Part shown: positions 43,450 through 51,364 of the stretch, piece by piece
Layout of the letters: each line of letters begins with the position of its first letter
How positions within the stretch are numbered: position 1 is the stretch's first letter
Assembly (NCBI RefSeq): GCF_003412465.1
Contig: NZ_QTJV01000006.1
Location: 186,001 to 250,000 of the forward strand
Direction: 5' to 3'
Source of the DNA: Chitinophaga silvisoli
GTDB lineage: Bacteria; Bacteroidota; Bacteroidia; Chitinophagales; Chitinophagaceae
Length of the DNA stretch: 64,000 bases
Notes under the pieces: generated by a model
What the model was told of the DNA's origin: nothing
What the model saw: only the letters and a program-made list of their open reading frames with translations
The model's database searches: none
Program-made: the position numbers and the translations under genes

Positions 43450-44190
43450 ATGCAAATATTAAATGGAAAAGTTGCACTGGTTACCGGTGCTTCAAAGGGT
43501 ATTGGTGCTGTTACTGCATTTAAGTTGGCTCAAAATGGGGCAAAGGTGATTGTTAATTACAACGGAAGCCACAAAGCCGCAGAACAAGTAGTGGCGGATA
43601 TCAGAAACGCAGGTGGCTATGCTATCGCGGTGCAGGCAGATGTTAGTAAAGAAGCGGACGTAAAACGACTGTTCGACGACTCCATTGCCGCCCTGGGTAA
43701 AATTGACATTTTGGTAAATAACGCCGGAATAATGCTGACCAAACCAATTGGACAGGTATCAGGTGATGAGTTCGATCAGTTAATCAGCATTAACGTGAAA
43801 GGTGTATTCAACACGCTGCATCAGGCAGCTGGCAAACTGGCGGACAAAGGGAGTGTGATTAATTTATCCTCTACGGTAACCCGCACCATGTTCCCTGGTT
43901 ATGGTCCGTACTGTGCCTCTAAGGGCGCGGTTGAACAGCTGACCCGGATTTTTGCAAAAGAAGTAGGCGGCCGGGGTATTAATGTGAACGCAGTATCGCC
44001 CGGGCCTACCGAAACAGAACTATTCCTGAATGGCAAGACGCAGGAGGATATTGAACGCCTGGCAGGCAGCAATGCGTTTGGCAGGTTGGGACAACCTGAT
44101 GATATTGCAAGTGTTATTGTTACCTTAGCCAGCGATGACGCTAAGTGGATTTCCGGGCAAATCATTGGTGTTAACGGCGCTATGGCTTAA
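43450..44190 (+). CDS. Short-chain dehydrogenase/reductase, FabG-like
   Basis: 246 residues, the usual SDR length. The NADP motif is TGASKGIGAVTAFKLA, followed by DILVNNAGIM; the catalytic Ser is in INLSSTVTR and the Tyr and Lys in YCASKGAVE. The C-terminus SGQIIGVNGAMA is the usual 3-oxoacyl-reductase-like end. The substrate is unknown. It is the first gene of an AraC-centred redox cluster; the regulator gene starts 30 bp downstream of it, and its promoter carries the GTTTGATT repeats. Confidence 0.92.
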   Translation: MQILNGKVALVTGASKGIGAVTAFKLAQNGAKVIVNYNGSHKAAEQVVADIRNAGGYAIAVQADVSKEADVKRLFDDSIAALGKIDILVNNAGIMLTKPIGQVSGDEFDQLISINVKGVFNTLHQAAGKLADKGSVINLSSTVTRTMFPGYGPYCASKGAVEQLTRIFAKEVGGRGINVNAVSPGPTETELFLNGKTQEDIERLAGSNAFGRLGQPDDIASVIVTLASDDAKWISGQIIGVNGAMA

Positions 44191-44220
44191 TTTTGTATCA
44201 AGCCAGATAGCTTAAATAAT

Positions 44221-45120
44221 ATGAAAAATATGGAATCATTAGAAGTGTTTTATCGCGAAAAAATGGGGATTCTCCCCAGTGAAATTTTTCGCAAAACGGG
44301 TCACTTTAATGTATTTACAATGGAAGACTATGCAGGCCCAAAGCCTGCATATCCTATGCCTTACAGCCGAAAGGATTACTATAAAATTGCGTTGATCAGA
44401 GGCCCTCATACAGTGGAGTATGCTGATCATACATATAGTGTAGAGACAAATATGTTGATGTTTGCCAATCCTCAAATTCCTTATAACTGGACCCCGGCAA
44501 ATACGCAACCCGTTGGTGCTTTTTGTGTGTTTACGGAAGATTACATAAGAGGGTACGGCAATATTACAGACTATCCGCTATACCAACCCGGGGGAATCCC
44601 CATATTGGACCTCAACGATGAAGAGGCTACGCAGGTAATGGAAATTTTTAATAAAATGTTCACGGAAATTGCCTCAGACTACGCTTATAAGTATGACGCA
44701 TTACGGACCCAGGTGTTTGAACTTATTCATAAGGGGCTTAAATTGAGGCCAGCATTAACAATTAAAGAAGTCGGATCTAATGCAAGCGTCCGCATTGCTT
44801 CTTTATTTAATGAATTGTTAGAAAGGCAGTTTCCTATTGAATCAACTGCACAGCAAGTGAAGTTAAAAACTGCTGCTGAATTTGCCGAAAAACTCAATGT
44901 TCATGTTAATCACCTGAATAGGGTTTTAAAGGTTGTAACCGGAAAAACGACTACGAAATTGATTGCTGATCGTTTTACTTCAGAAGCAAGGGCCTTATTG
45001 AAACATACGAACTGGAATATCTCTGAAATTGGCTGGTGCCTTGGTTTTGAGGATACTTCAAATTTTATTAAATTTTTCAAAAGAGAAAATACCTCCACCC
45101 CAAACCAGTTCCGTTCATAG
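44221..45120 (+). CDS. AraC family transcriptional regulator of the redox cluster
   Basis: 299 residues (296 from the Met at 44230). A cupin-like N-terminal domain (YYKIALIRGPHTVEYADHTYSVETNMLMFANPQIPYNW) precedes a helical linker and the AraC domain at about 210-299: AAEFAEKLNVHVNHLNRVLKVVTGKT and NISEIGWCLGFEDTSNFIKFFKRENTSTP. The genes on both sides (SDR upstream, MDR oxidoreductase downstream) have matching 21-bp direct repeats and -7 boxes, so this protein is the prime candidate to bind them. It lies 30 bp behind the SDR and is probably co-transcribed with it. Confidence 0.92.
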   Translation: MKNMESLEVFYREKMGILPSEIFRKTGHFNVFTMEDYAGPKPAYPMPYSRKDYYKIALIRGPHTVEYADHTYSVETNMLMFANPQIPYNWTPANTQPVGAFCVFTEDYIRGYGNITDYPLYQPGGIPILDLNDEEATQVMEIFNKMFTEIASDYAYKYDALRTQVFELIHKGLKLRPALTIKEVGSNASVRIASLFNELLERQFPIESTAQQVKLKTAAEFAEKLNVHVNHLNRVLKVVTGKTTTKLIADRFTSEARALLKHTNWNISEIGWCLGFEDTSNFIKFFKRENTSTPNQFRS

Positions 45121-45201
45121 CCTGTAAATGTAAAGTTATTGCCTGTATTTTTATCTACAAAACCGGGTCATTCCTGGTCCCCTTCCAGAAAAAATAAAAT
45201 A

Positions 45202-45230
45202 GTTTGAATAAGACTATTTTTGGTTTGAAT
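45202..45230 (+). promoter_or_regulatory. AraC-type direct repeats upstream of the MDR oxidoreductase
   Basis: GTTTGAAT at 45202-45209 and 45223-45230, 21 bp start to start, with 36 bp from the second repeat to the -7 box at 45259. This repeats the design of the promoter at 43366 and differs from it in one base per repeat. Confidence 0.72.
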
Positions 45231-45235
45231 CAGCC

Positions 45236-45266
45236 TTGCTCACCCCTCTCCCAGTTCCTAATTTTG
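45236..45266 (+). promoter_or_regulatory. Promoter of the MDR oxidoreductase gene
   Basis: A -33-like TTG (45236-45238), a 20-bp spacer, then TAATTTTG (45259-45266) matching TAnnTTTG. The start codon at 45292 follows after 25 bp. Confidence 0.65.
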
Positions 45267-45291
45267 TTTTAAATATTAAACTAAACTTCAA

Positions 45292-46248
45292 ATGGAAGCT
45301 TATATTTTAGAACAAAACGGAGGAGTGGAAAATTTAAAGAAAACCACGATAGGTACACCAGTACCCAAAGCAGGCGAAGTCCTGATTAAAACCAGGGCTA
45401 TTGGTATAAATCCAATTGACGTGCAGGTACGTGCTTCAAAAGATATGTTAGGTATGATTACGGGTGGTCACCTTCCAGATCGCGTAATTCCAGGATGGGA
45501 TGTAGCTGGTACTATTGAACAAACCGGGGACGGTGTAACTGCTTTTAATACCGGGGATGAAGTATATGGTTTATTGAATATGCCCGGGCTTGGAAGTACC
45601 TATTCCAACTATGTCATAGCAAATATTGACCAGATTGCACTTAAGCCGGAAAACCTGGATTTTACCGCTGCCGGGGCCACGCCGATGGCTGCCTTGACTG
45701 CATGGCAGGCAGTAGTTACTTTAGCGAATATCCGGAAAGGTGAAAAAGTACTGATTCACGCAGCCTCCGGAGGTGTAGGTCATTTTGCCGTTCAATTTGC
45801 AAAAGTGCGTGGCGCATATGTTATTGGTACTGCCTCTGCTAAGAACGAAGCATTTGTGCGTAGTTTGGGCGTAGATGAATTTTTAGATTATACCGCTGGT
45901 TCGTTTGAGGAAAAGGTAAACGATTTAGATGTAGTGATAGATACCATCAATTCTGTCGAACACATTATACGCTCGATCTCGGTTATTAAGAGGGGTGGAA
46001 AATTAATTTATTTGCAGCCTCATTTTGCTGATGCCCTTTCATCAAAATTGGAGGAAACCGGTATAAAAGGTTTCGGAGTATTTGTCAACTCATCGGCTCC
46101 AATACTCAATGAAATCAGTACACTGATCAAAGCAGGCAAGGTAACGCCCCAAATTACAAAAGTGTTTTCCTTTGATCAATTGCCTGAGGCACAAACTATG
46201 ATGGAATCCGGAAGAGCAGTTGGCAAGATAGCCGTTGAAATACAGTAA
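45292..46248 (+). CDS. Zinc-free MDR family oxidoreductase (quinone reductase-like)
   Basis: 318 residues. The N-terminal GroES-like part (AGEVLIKTRAIGINPIDVQVR) and VIPGWDVAGTIEQTGDGV are typical of quinone oxidoreductase-like medium-chain reductases; the NADPH motif is IHAASGGVGHFAVQFAK. There are no zinc-ligand cysteines. It probably reduces quinones or enones with NADPH. The next gene starts 117 bp on. Promoter repeats match those of the SDR at 43450, so both are probably induced together. Confidence 0.92.
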   Translation: MEAYILEQNGGVENLKKTTIGTPVPKAGEVLIKTRAIGINPIDVQVRASKDMLGMITGGHLPDRVIPGWDVAGTIEQTGDGVTAFNTGDEVYGLLNMPGLGSTYSNYVIANIDQIALKPENLDFTAAGATPMAALTAWQAVVTLANIRKGEKVLIHAASGGVGHFAVQFAKVRGAYVIGTASAKNEAFVRSLGVDEFLDYTAGSFEEKVNDLDVVIDTINSVEHIIRSISVIKRGGKLIYLQPHFADALSSKLEETGIKGFGVFVNSSAPILNEISTLIKAGKVTPQITKVFSFDQLPEAQTMMESGRAVGKIAVEIQ

Positions 46249-46365
46249 ACCATCTTCATTTGCATTAAGATCTCCTCAACACTTCTAATTGGACTTTGAT
46301 TTCTTCTGAACTCCCTTTCTCAGGTAAGATACGAGTCTACATAAATTTAAACGAAACATATTTTT

Positions 46366-46824
46366 ATGAATACAGATCAAACTGCGCAAGGCTTGGTGAA
46401 AGCCTTAACGCAACAGGAAATTGACACTTTAAAAGCATTTTATGGTGTATTTAGCAACCGTGATTATAGTGTAGTCAATCAAATTTTAGCGCCGGACTGG
46501 CAAGACATTCCACTAGCTACAGGCCAACAAGCAGGGCCGGAAGGATTTAAGGATTTAGTGAAAGGTTTTACTCAGGCATTTCCTGACGTAACTGTGAATG
46601 TACACGAAATTTTTGGCAGTCATGAACGTGCGGGTGTAAGGGCGGAAATGGTCTTTACACACAGTAACGAATTTATGGGAATACCTGCGAGCAATCAAAA
46701 ACTCACTATTGCCATACATGAATTTCACCATTTTAAAGATGGTAAACTGGAAAAAACCTGGCACCTGGAGGACTGGCTTAGCATGCTATTGCAAACAGGC
46801 GCGTGGCCAGCACAATCAAAATAA
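46366..46824 (+). CDS. SnoaL-like ester cyclase/polyketide-cyclase fold protein
   Basis: 152 residues. The NTF2-like cone fold is shown by DTLKAFYGVFSNRDYSVVNQILAPDWQDIP, GFKDLVKGFTQAFPDVTVNVHEIF and HEFHHFKDGKLEKTWHLEDWLSMLLQTG. This follows the SnoaL/ester-cyclase pattern, in which an Asp/His pair acts as general acid-base. In Bacteroidota and Proteobacteria such proteins often sit with quinone oxidoreductases and SDRs, as here. The substrate is unknown. It lies 117 bp after the MDR gene. Confidence 0.88.
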   Translation: MNTDQTAQGLVKALTQQEIDTLKAFYGVFSNRDYSVVNQILAPDWQDIPLATGQQAGPEGFKDLVKGFTQAFPDVTVNVHEIFGSHERAGVRAEMVFTHSNEFMGIPASNQKLTIAIHEFHHFKDGKLEKTWHLEDWLSMLLQTGAWPAQSK

Positions 46825-46843
46825 TCGTCTAAAGAATTATAAT

Positions 46844-47593
46844 ATGTATCCGGAACTAAAAGGAAAGGTCGCATTAATTACTGGTGCCACTAAAGGTATA
46901 GGCCGGGGCATTGCTGAAAAATTAGCGTCTGAGGGTTTACAGCTTATTCTAAATTATAGCTCGGATGAAACGGCAGCCCAGGAAACAGCGCAAGTCATGG
47001 ATGGATATGGAATTAAATATCAACTGATCAAAGCAGATGTGTCGAGACCTTCCTCCATTGAGGAATTATATCAGCAGGCATTAGCTAAGTTCGGACATCT
47101 TGATATTGTGATAGCAAATGCAGGTGTAGAGATGGTGGATACACCATTTACGAACTATACCGAAAAAGATTTTGATAAAATTTATAACCTGAATGTGAAA
47201 GGTACCTTCTTTGTAATGCAACAGGCTGCAAAACATATTACAGATGGTGGCCGGATCATCCTGATTTCTTCCACTCAAAGTTTGAATGCCGAGACAGGTG
47301 CTGCAGTCTATGCATCCAGCAAAAGTGCGGGGAAAAAGTTCGTCGACATCTTAAGTAAGGAATTAGGACACCGTCAGATTACTGTCAATTCTGTCATGCC
47401 GGGCGTGATCGATCAGGCAGGAGTGATCACCAACATTTCCGAAGAGTTTAAGCAGCTGGTTCGTGATAGTTCGCCGTTTGGCCGCCTTGGAAGTGTACAG
47501 GATATCGGGAAAGTAGTCGCTTTCCTGGCTTCTGATGAAGCAGCCTATATCAATGGAGACCATATCAAAGCTAATGGCGGCTCCGGTTTTTAA
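46844..47593 (+). CDS. Short-chain dehydrogenase/reductase
   Basis: 249 residues from the Met at 46844 (MYPELKGKVALITGATKGIG), preferred to an upstream frame extension that would overlap the SnoaL gene. The NADP motif is TGATKGIGRGIAEKLA, then DIVIANAGVEM; the active site has ILISSTQSL and YASSKSAGK. The C-terminus YINGDHIKANGGSGF is typical. It lies 19 bp after the SnoaL gene, so both are one operon with the oxidoreductase above. The substrate is unknown. Confidence 0.9.
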   Translation: MYPELKGKVALITGATKGIGRGIAEKLASEGLQLILNYSSDETAAQETAQVMDGYGIKYQLIKADVSRPSSIEELYQQALAKFGHLDIVIANAGVEMVDTPFTNYTEKDFDKIYNLNVKGTFFVMQQAAKHITDGGRIILISSTQSLNAETGAAVYASSKSAGKKFVDILSKELGHRQITVNSVMPGVIDQAGVITNISEEFKQLVRDSSPFGRLGSVQDIGKVVAFLASDEAAYINGDHIKANGGSGF

Positions 47594-47649
47594 AATTCAA
47601 ACAGTCCGGGATGCCTCATTCCCGGACGTTTTGCTTATCTTTTTTTATT

Positions 47650-48096
47650 ATGAAAAACAAACGTTTTCTTCATCAAAACTGCCTGCTCCTTTTTGTGTTC
47701 GCCTTTTGCGTCGGTTTAAGTTTGCAGGCATGCGGACAAAATCATTCACATCAAAATGAAAGAAAATCGATGATTAATTATGAACGCATAAGCGATCCTG
47801 TAGCACGTAAAGCACTCCAGGCATGGCAGGAAGCAGATAGAACACGATGGAAGTCTATGTTTGCTGATGATGCAAGTTTAACAGATGATGGTCATCCAAG
47901 GGATTTGGAAGATTTCAGTAACAATGCAATTGGAGATGAATATTTCCTCACCATTGACAAAATTGAAGATCACGGCAGGACAGTCACTGGCCAATTTCAT
48001 ACAAAAAAGTATGGAGACTTTATTGCCCGATTCCACTTTGAAATAAATGATGCGGGAAAAATTTTTCGGTTGGACATTGGAATGGTTGGCCACTAA
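47650..48096 (+). CDS. SnoaL/NTF2-like lipoprotein
   Basis: 148 residues from the Met at 47650. The signal peptide reaches the lipobox LQAC (about Cys28). The mature part (ISDPVARKALQAWQEADRTRWKSMFADDASLTDDGHPRDLEDF ... YGDFIARFHFEINDAGKIFRLDIG) fits a small NTF2-like fold of the SnoaL kind. It lies 56 bp after the SDR and is followed after 16 bp by the DoxX remnant. Function unknown. Confidence 0.75.
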   Translation: MKNKRFLHQNCLLLFVFAFCVGLSLQACGQNHSHQNERKSMINYERISDPVARKALQAWQEADRTRWKSMFADDASLTDDGHPRDLEDFSNNAIGDEYFLTIDKIEDHGRTVTGQFHTKKYGDFIARFHFEINDAGKIFRLDIGMVGH

Positions 48097-48112
48097 CTTA
48101 AACCATATTAAA

Positions 48113-48296
48113 TTGAAAAATTTACCATTACAAGTGGATTTGAGGCTGCTAGCATTCAGAATTGGAATAGGTGGAATGCTGTTCATCAATCACGGGATTG
48201 AAAAGATCTTTCATTATGATGAAATGCTAAAATGGTTTCCTGATCCATTTGACATAGGGCGCTTACCCGGGTTTATAGTAGCTTTCAGTGCCAGGA
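48113..48296 (+). pseudogene. DoxX family membrane protein, 3'-truncated
   Basis: The frame begins at a TTG (48113) with LKNLPLQVDLRLLAFRIGIGGMLFINHGIEK and reads LKWFPDPFDIGRLPGFIVAFSA before it runs into a 21-bp hairpin and stops at 48358. DoxX proteins have about 130-150 residues with four membrane helices; only the first helix and the conserved FPDP region remain. DoxX genes commonly sit behind SnoaL and SDR genes. The remainder was probably lost by a deletion at about 48296. Confidence 0.7.
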
Positions 48297-48297
48297 C

Positions 48298-48346
48298 AAG
48301 AATGAGAAAGCCTTTGGACGATTGTTCCAAAGGCTTTCTCATTCTT
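48298..48346. terminator. Perfect 21-bp hairpin terminator
   Basis: Arms at 48298-48318 and 48326-48346 are perfectly complementary, with the 7-nt loop CGATTGT. The left arm begins AAGAATGAGAAAG. It sits between the DoxX remnant and the convergent GH92 gene and can terminate both ways. Confidence 0.8.
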
Positions 48347-48400
48347 ACGAACTTTTAATTTTTATAGGTGAATTCTTTAAAATCACCTACTATATATTCA

Positions 48401-50701
48401 CTATTGCCGCTGAGGTTGTGCTCCCATTTTCAAATGTAGCGTACCTCCATTCACAATATCCTGATAAGGGACCCTATCCGTTTGTTTCCCATTCAGACTT
48501 GCTTCCTGTATATACATATTCTCCTTACTGTTGTTTTCAGCTGTAATCACAAAAGCTTTCTTCCCTCCATTAATAGTAATCTTATCAAAGAGCGGACTAG
48601 CCAGCTGGAAAGACGCATTAGGTGCAGTCAGTCCTTTTACATCAAACAGACCTATGCCTGCCAGCACATACCACGCTCCCATCTGGCCCTGGTCTTCATC
48701 CTGGCCATAACCATAGCCATGAATACCATCCGTACCATAGAAATCATTACAGATAGCACGTACCCATTTCTGAGTCAGATCAGGTCTGCCAGAGAAATTA
48801 AATAACCAGGAGATGTGGAGATTCGGCTGGTTACCCTGGTTATATAAGCCTTTTAATCCGGCAAAAGCATCAATCTCTTTACCACCCCCAAAGATGTTTT
48901 CCTGTGAAATGGTGAAGATGCTGTCAAGACGGCGGTTAAACACATCTTTGCCGATCAGGCTCACCAGTTGTTCCGGCTCATGGGGCACAAAGAAGGTGTA
49001 CTGCCATGCGTTTCCTTCCTGGAAACCTACCCATGGAGCAGCAGGATCGAAGTTTTGAATGAAGTCGCCTTTGAGGTCACGTGGACGAATAAACTTAGTA
49101 CTTGAATCATACAGCAGTTTCCATCCCTGGGAGAGCTTCATTAACTGTTCGTAGTCCTGCGTCTTGCCGAGGGCCTTTGCAAACTGTGCTACCGCATAGC
49201 TGCTGAAGCAATATTCAAGTGTATGGGAGGTACCGAACTGAGAACCTTCGGTAGTCAACTCTCTTGTGGCCTGGTCATCATTGTTGATGTATGGACAAAA
49301 GCCTCTTTTTACAAAGGCACCTACATCCATTTTACCTGCACCGGGCGCTCTGTTGATATAGCCGATTTCGTTTTTCAAAGCAGCTTCGTAGGCGAGCCTT
49401 ACATCGAAATCCCGGATCCCGATGTTGTAAGCCGCAGCGATCACGAGACCCGTAAAGTTGGTACCTACACCGGATACATATTTTCCTGCGGCGAGACCAT
49501 CCGCCAGCCAGCCGGTTTCTTTGTAGATGAGTAACTGACCTTTGATGAAGTCAGCGTAGTATTCAGGGTAAGCGATGGCCCATACCGGTGTGAGGTTCCA
49601 GTAACCACCCCATATGGCATCGGTATTGTAAAAGGCATGATCTGATTTGCCCACAGTACCATCATTCTTGGGATAGGCACCGTTTACATCGCTGGCGAGG
49701 CCACGGCCTAATAAGGCATGAAAGAGGCCCGTGTAGAATTTCACGCGGTCAGTTTCCTGGCCACCTTCTACTGCAATGCGGCCCAGTTTCTCATTCCATT
49801 CGTCGAGGGCATTGTTTTTTGCCTGGTCGAAAGTAAGGTCTTTGGCTTCGGTTTGCAGGTTCAGTCTTGCGTTTTCCACGGAGGTATAGGAAAGACCTAC
49901 TTTGATATTTACCTGCTCGTTAGCCGTGGTTTTATAGGTGAGGTAGATGCCGGCACCTTTGCCTTTCACTTCTTTTGCATTGGGTGTAGCGATACTGTCG
50001 ATGAAGGTACCATAAGCAGTAGGTGCCTTATCCAGCACGGCGGAAAAGTACATAGGCACGGTAGCTTCGGCCTGGTATTTCTTTACATATTCAGGTTTGG
50101 TGATGACATAGCCCTCGATGTGAGTGCCGTCTACAAGTTTCACTCCGGCATCTACTACAGGGCCACTTTCACCCATGCGGTGACCTATGTCAAAGATAAT
50201 GTGGGAGGAATCGGACTGCGGGAAGGTATAGCGGTGAAAGCCGACCCTGGCGGTAGCAGTAAGTTCGGCTTTGATGTTGTAGTCTTTGAGCAGGACGCTG
50301 TAGTAACCGGCAGTAGCCATTTCATCTTTGTGGTCAAAGCGGGAGCGGTAGCCGCTTTCAGGATCTTCCATTTTTCCGGGCGTGGTTTGTAGTTTGCCGG
50401 TGGTAGGAGCGAATACGATGCCGCCAACCTGGAATTCGTGGAAGTTGGGAAAGCCTTCGATAGAAGTATGACGCTCGTCATAACCTACGGCTTCCCAGCC
50501 GTCTTTGTTGCCATAGCTGCCGTTTGTAGACGGTGCGAGTTTGGCCATACCGAAAGGGACAGCAGCAGGTGTGTAGAAGAAGTAGCGGCTGTGGGCGGTG
50601 CCAATGTTTGGCTTTACAAATTTTGTATAATCGGTTTTAGGTGGTGTAGGCCCTTTACATGCCGCAAAGAGGCATAGGGACAGGTAAAGCAGTTTTTTCA
50701 T
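48401..50701 (-). CDS. Glycoside hydrolase family 92 (alpha-mannosidase-like) lipoprotein
   Basis: 766 residues from the Met at 50701. The lipobox is LFAAC (MKKLLYLSLCLFAAC). GH92 features: N-terminal DYTKFVKPNIGTAHSRYFFYTPAAVPFGMAKLAPST, then GFPNFHEFQVGGIVFAPTTG, the domain with DAIWGGYWNLTPVWAIAYPE, and GYGQDEDQGQMGAWYVLAGIGLFDVKG, where relatives read GNDDCGQMSAWYV. These exo-alpha-mannosidases need Ca2+. The changes in the GFSHTHLSGTG-equivalent segment suggest a divergent subgroup, so mannosidase activity is not certain. The MFS remnant lies upstream. Confidence 0.85.
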   Translation of the reverse strand: MKKLLYLSLCLFAACKGPTPPKTDYTKFVKPNIGTAHSRYFFYTPAAVPFGMAKLAPSTNGSYGNKDGWEAVGYDERHTSIEGFPNFHEFQVGGIVFAPTTGKLQTTPGKMEDPESGYRSRFDHKDEMATAGYYSVLLKDYNIKAELTATARVGFHRYTFPQSDSSHIIFDIGHRMGESGPVVDAGVKLVDGTHIEGYVITKPEYVKKYQAEATVPMYFSAVLDKAPTAYGTFIDSIATPNAKEVKGKGAGIYLTYKTTANEQVNIKVGLSYTSVENARLNLQTEAKDLTFDQAKNNALDEWNEKLGRIAVEGGQETDRVKFYTGLFHALLGRGLASDVNGAYPKNDGTVGKSDHAFYNTDAIWGGYWNLTPVWAIAYPEYYADFIKGQLLIYKETGWLADGLAAGKYVSGVGTNFTGLVIAAAYNIGIRDFDVRLAYEAALKNEIGYINRAPGAGKMDVGAFVKRGFCPYINNDDQATRELTTEGSQFGTSHTLEYCFSSYAVAQFAKALGKTQDYEQLMKLSQGWKLLYDSSTKFIRPRDLKGDFIQNFDPAAPWVGFQEGNAWQYTFFVPHEPEQLVSLIGKDVFNRRLDSIFTISQENIFGGGKEIDAFAGLKGLYNQGNQPNLHISWLFNFSGRPDLTQKWVRAICNDFYGTDGIHGYGYGQDEDQGQMGAWYVLAGIGLFDVKGLTAPNASFQLASPLFDKITINGGKKAFVITAENNSKENMYIQEASLNGKQTDRVPYQDIVNGGTLHLKMGAQPQRQ

Positions 50702-50814
50702 TTGCTGATTTGATTTGTGCATTTTTCCCAGGACAAATGCAATGACAATAAAAATTTATAGAGACACCCGGCGATGTGGGCCGGCCTCCACCAGGCCATC
50801 TCCAGGTAATCGCA

Positions 50815-51063
50815 TCACCGCAATGGCAACAGAAAAAGCAGCATAACCGGCTCCACTAAAAATGGCAGAATCAGGGCCATTAAAAGGATGGAAAAGGTAA
50901 TGACGATTTTGCTGCCGTATTTGTTGATGAAAATACTGGTGACTGGCATGGCCGGCAATGGGCCGGAACCGGAGAATAAGAGTCATAGGCCTAAGTGATC
51001 ATCGTGGAGACCAGGATGGTCTTTGACATATGGTGCGATAGGCACCCAGCTGGTGGTTCTAAT
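50815..51063 (-). pseudogene. MFS transporter, decayed N-terminal fragment
   Basis: On the minus strand one frame reads TTSWVPIAPYVKDHPGLHDDHLGL, a stop (TGA), then LLFSGSGPLPAMPVTSIFINKYGSKIVITFSILLMALILPFLVEP up to a stop at 50815. This fits helices 1-3 of a major-facilitator transporter, including a GSK loop. The rest is absent. It may once have served the GH92 or esterase locus. Downstream bases to 50756 are probably remnants too. Confidence 0.65.
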
Positions 51064-51364
51064 CCACAGTCAGGAAATATTAATTGCGTAGCATAACGTG
51101 CCCGTCTTAATTGCATATTAAGAGAGTTGAGACCTGAATAAAGCGCAATAATATGCAATTATGCATACAATCGCAATACGTTGCCTGGATTTTAAGCAAG
51201 GGATATCTTGTCTTTTAGTGAAAGTGGGTTGTAAATTTGTCCCTGTTAAGGCTGCGAAAGTTTTATGCCTCAAAAGATTAACAGCTAATGCGACGGACTT
51301 TTTAAAGATCCACGCCATGCTATTGGCGTGGTGCCGGTGTGGCCCCTGAAAAATTTACCGAATT
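51064..51364. other. 300-bp gap with a 12-bp inverted repeat, no gene recognised
   Basis: AATTGCATATTA (51109-51120) and TAATATGCAATT (51149-51160) form a perfect 12-bp inverted repeat with a 28-bp spacer. No credible reading frame is seen on either strand. It lies between the MFS remnant and the tannase-family gene and could hold further decayed sequence. Confidence 0.4.

Noticed and set aside
50756..50986. A 76-residue minus-strand protein in front of the GH92 gene
   Set aside because: It is a different frame of the MFS remnant; the meaningful sequence lies in the frame with the internal stop.
51118..51349. Small proteins of 60-70 residues on either strand before the esterase gene
   Set aside because: Composition looks random, no start signals or family motifs are seen, and the frames overlap each other.
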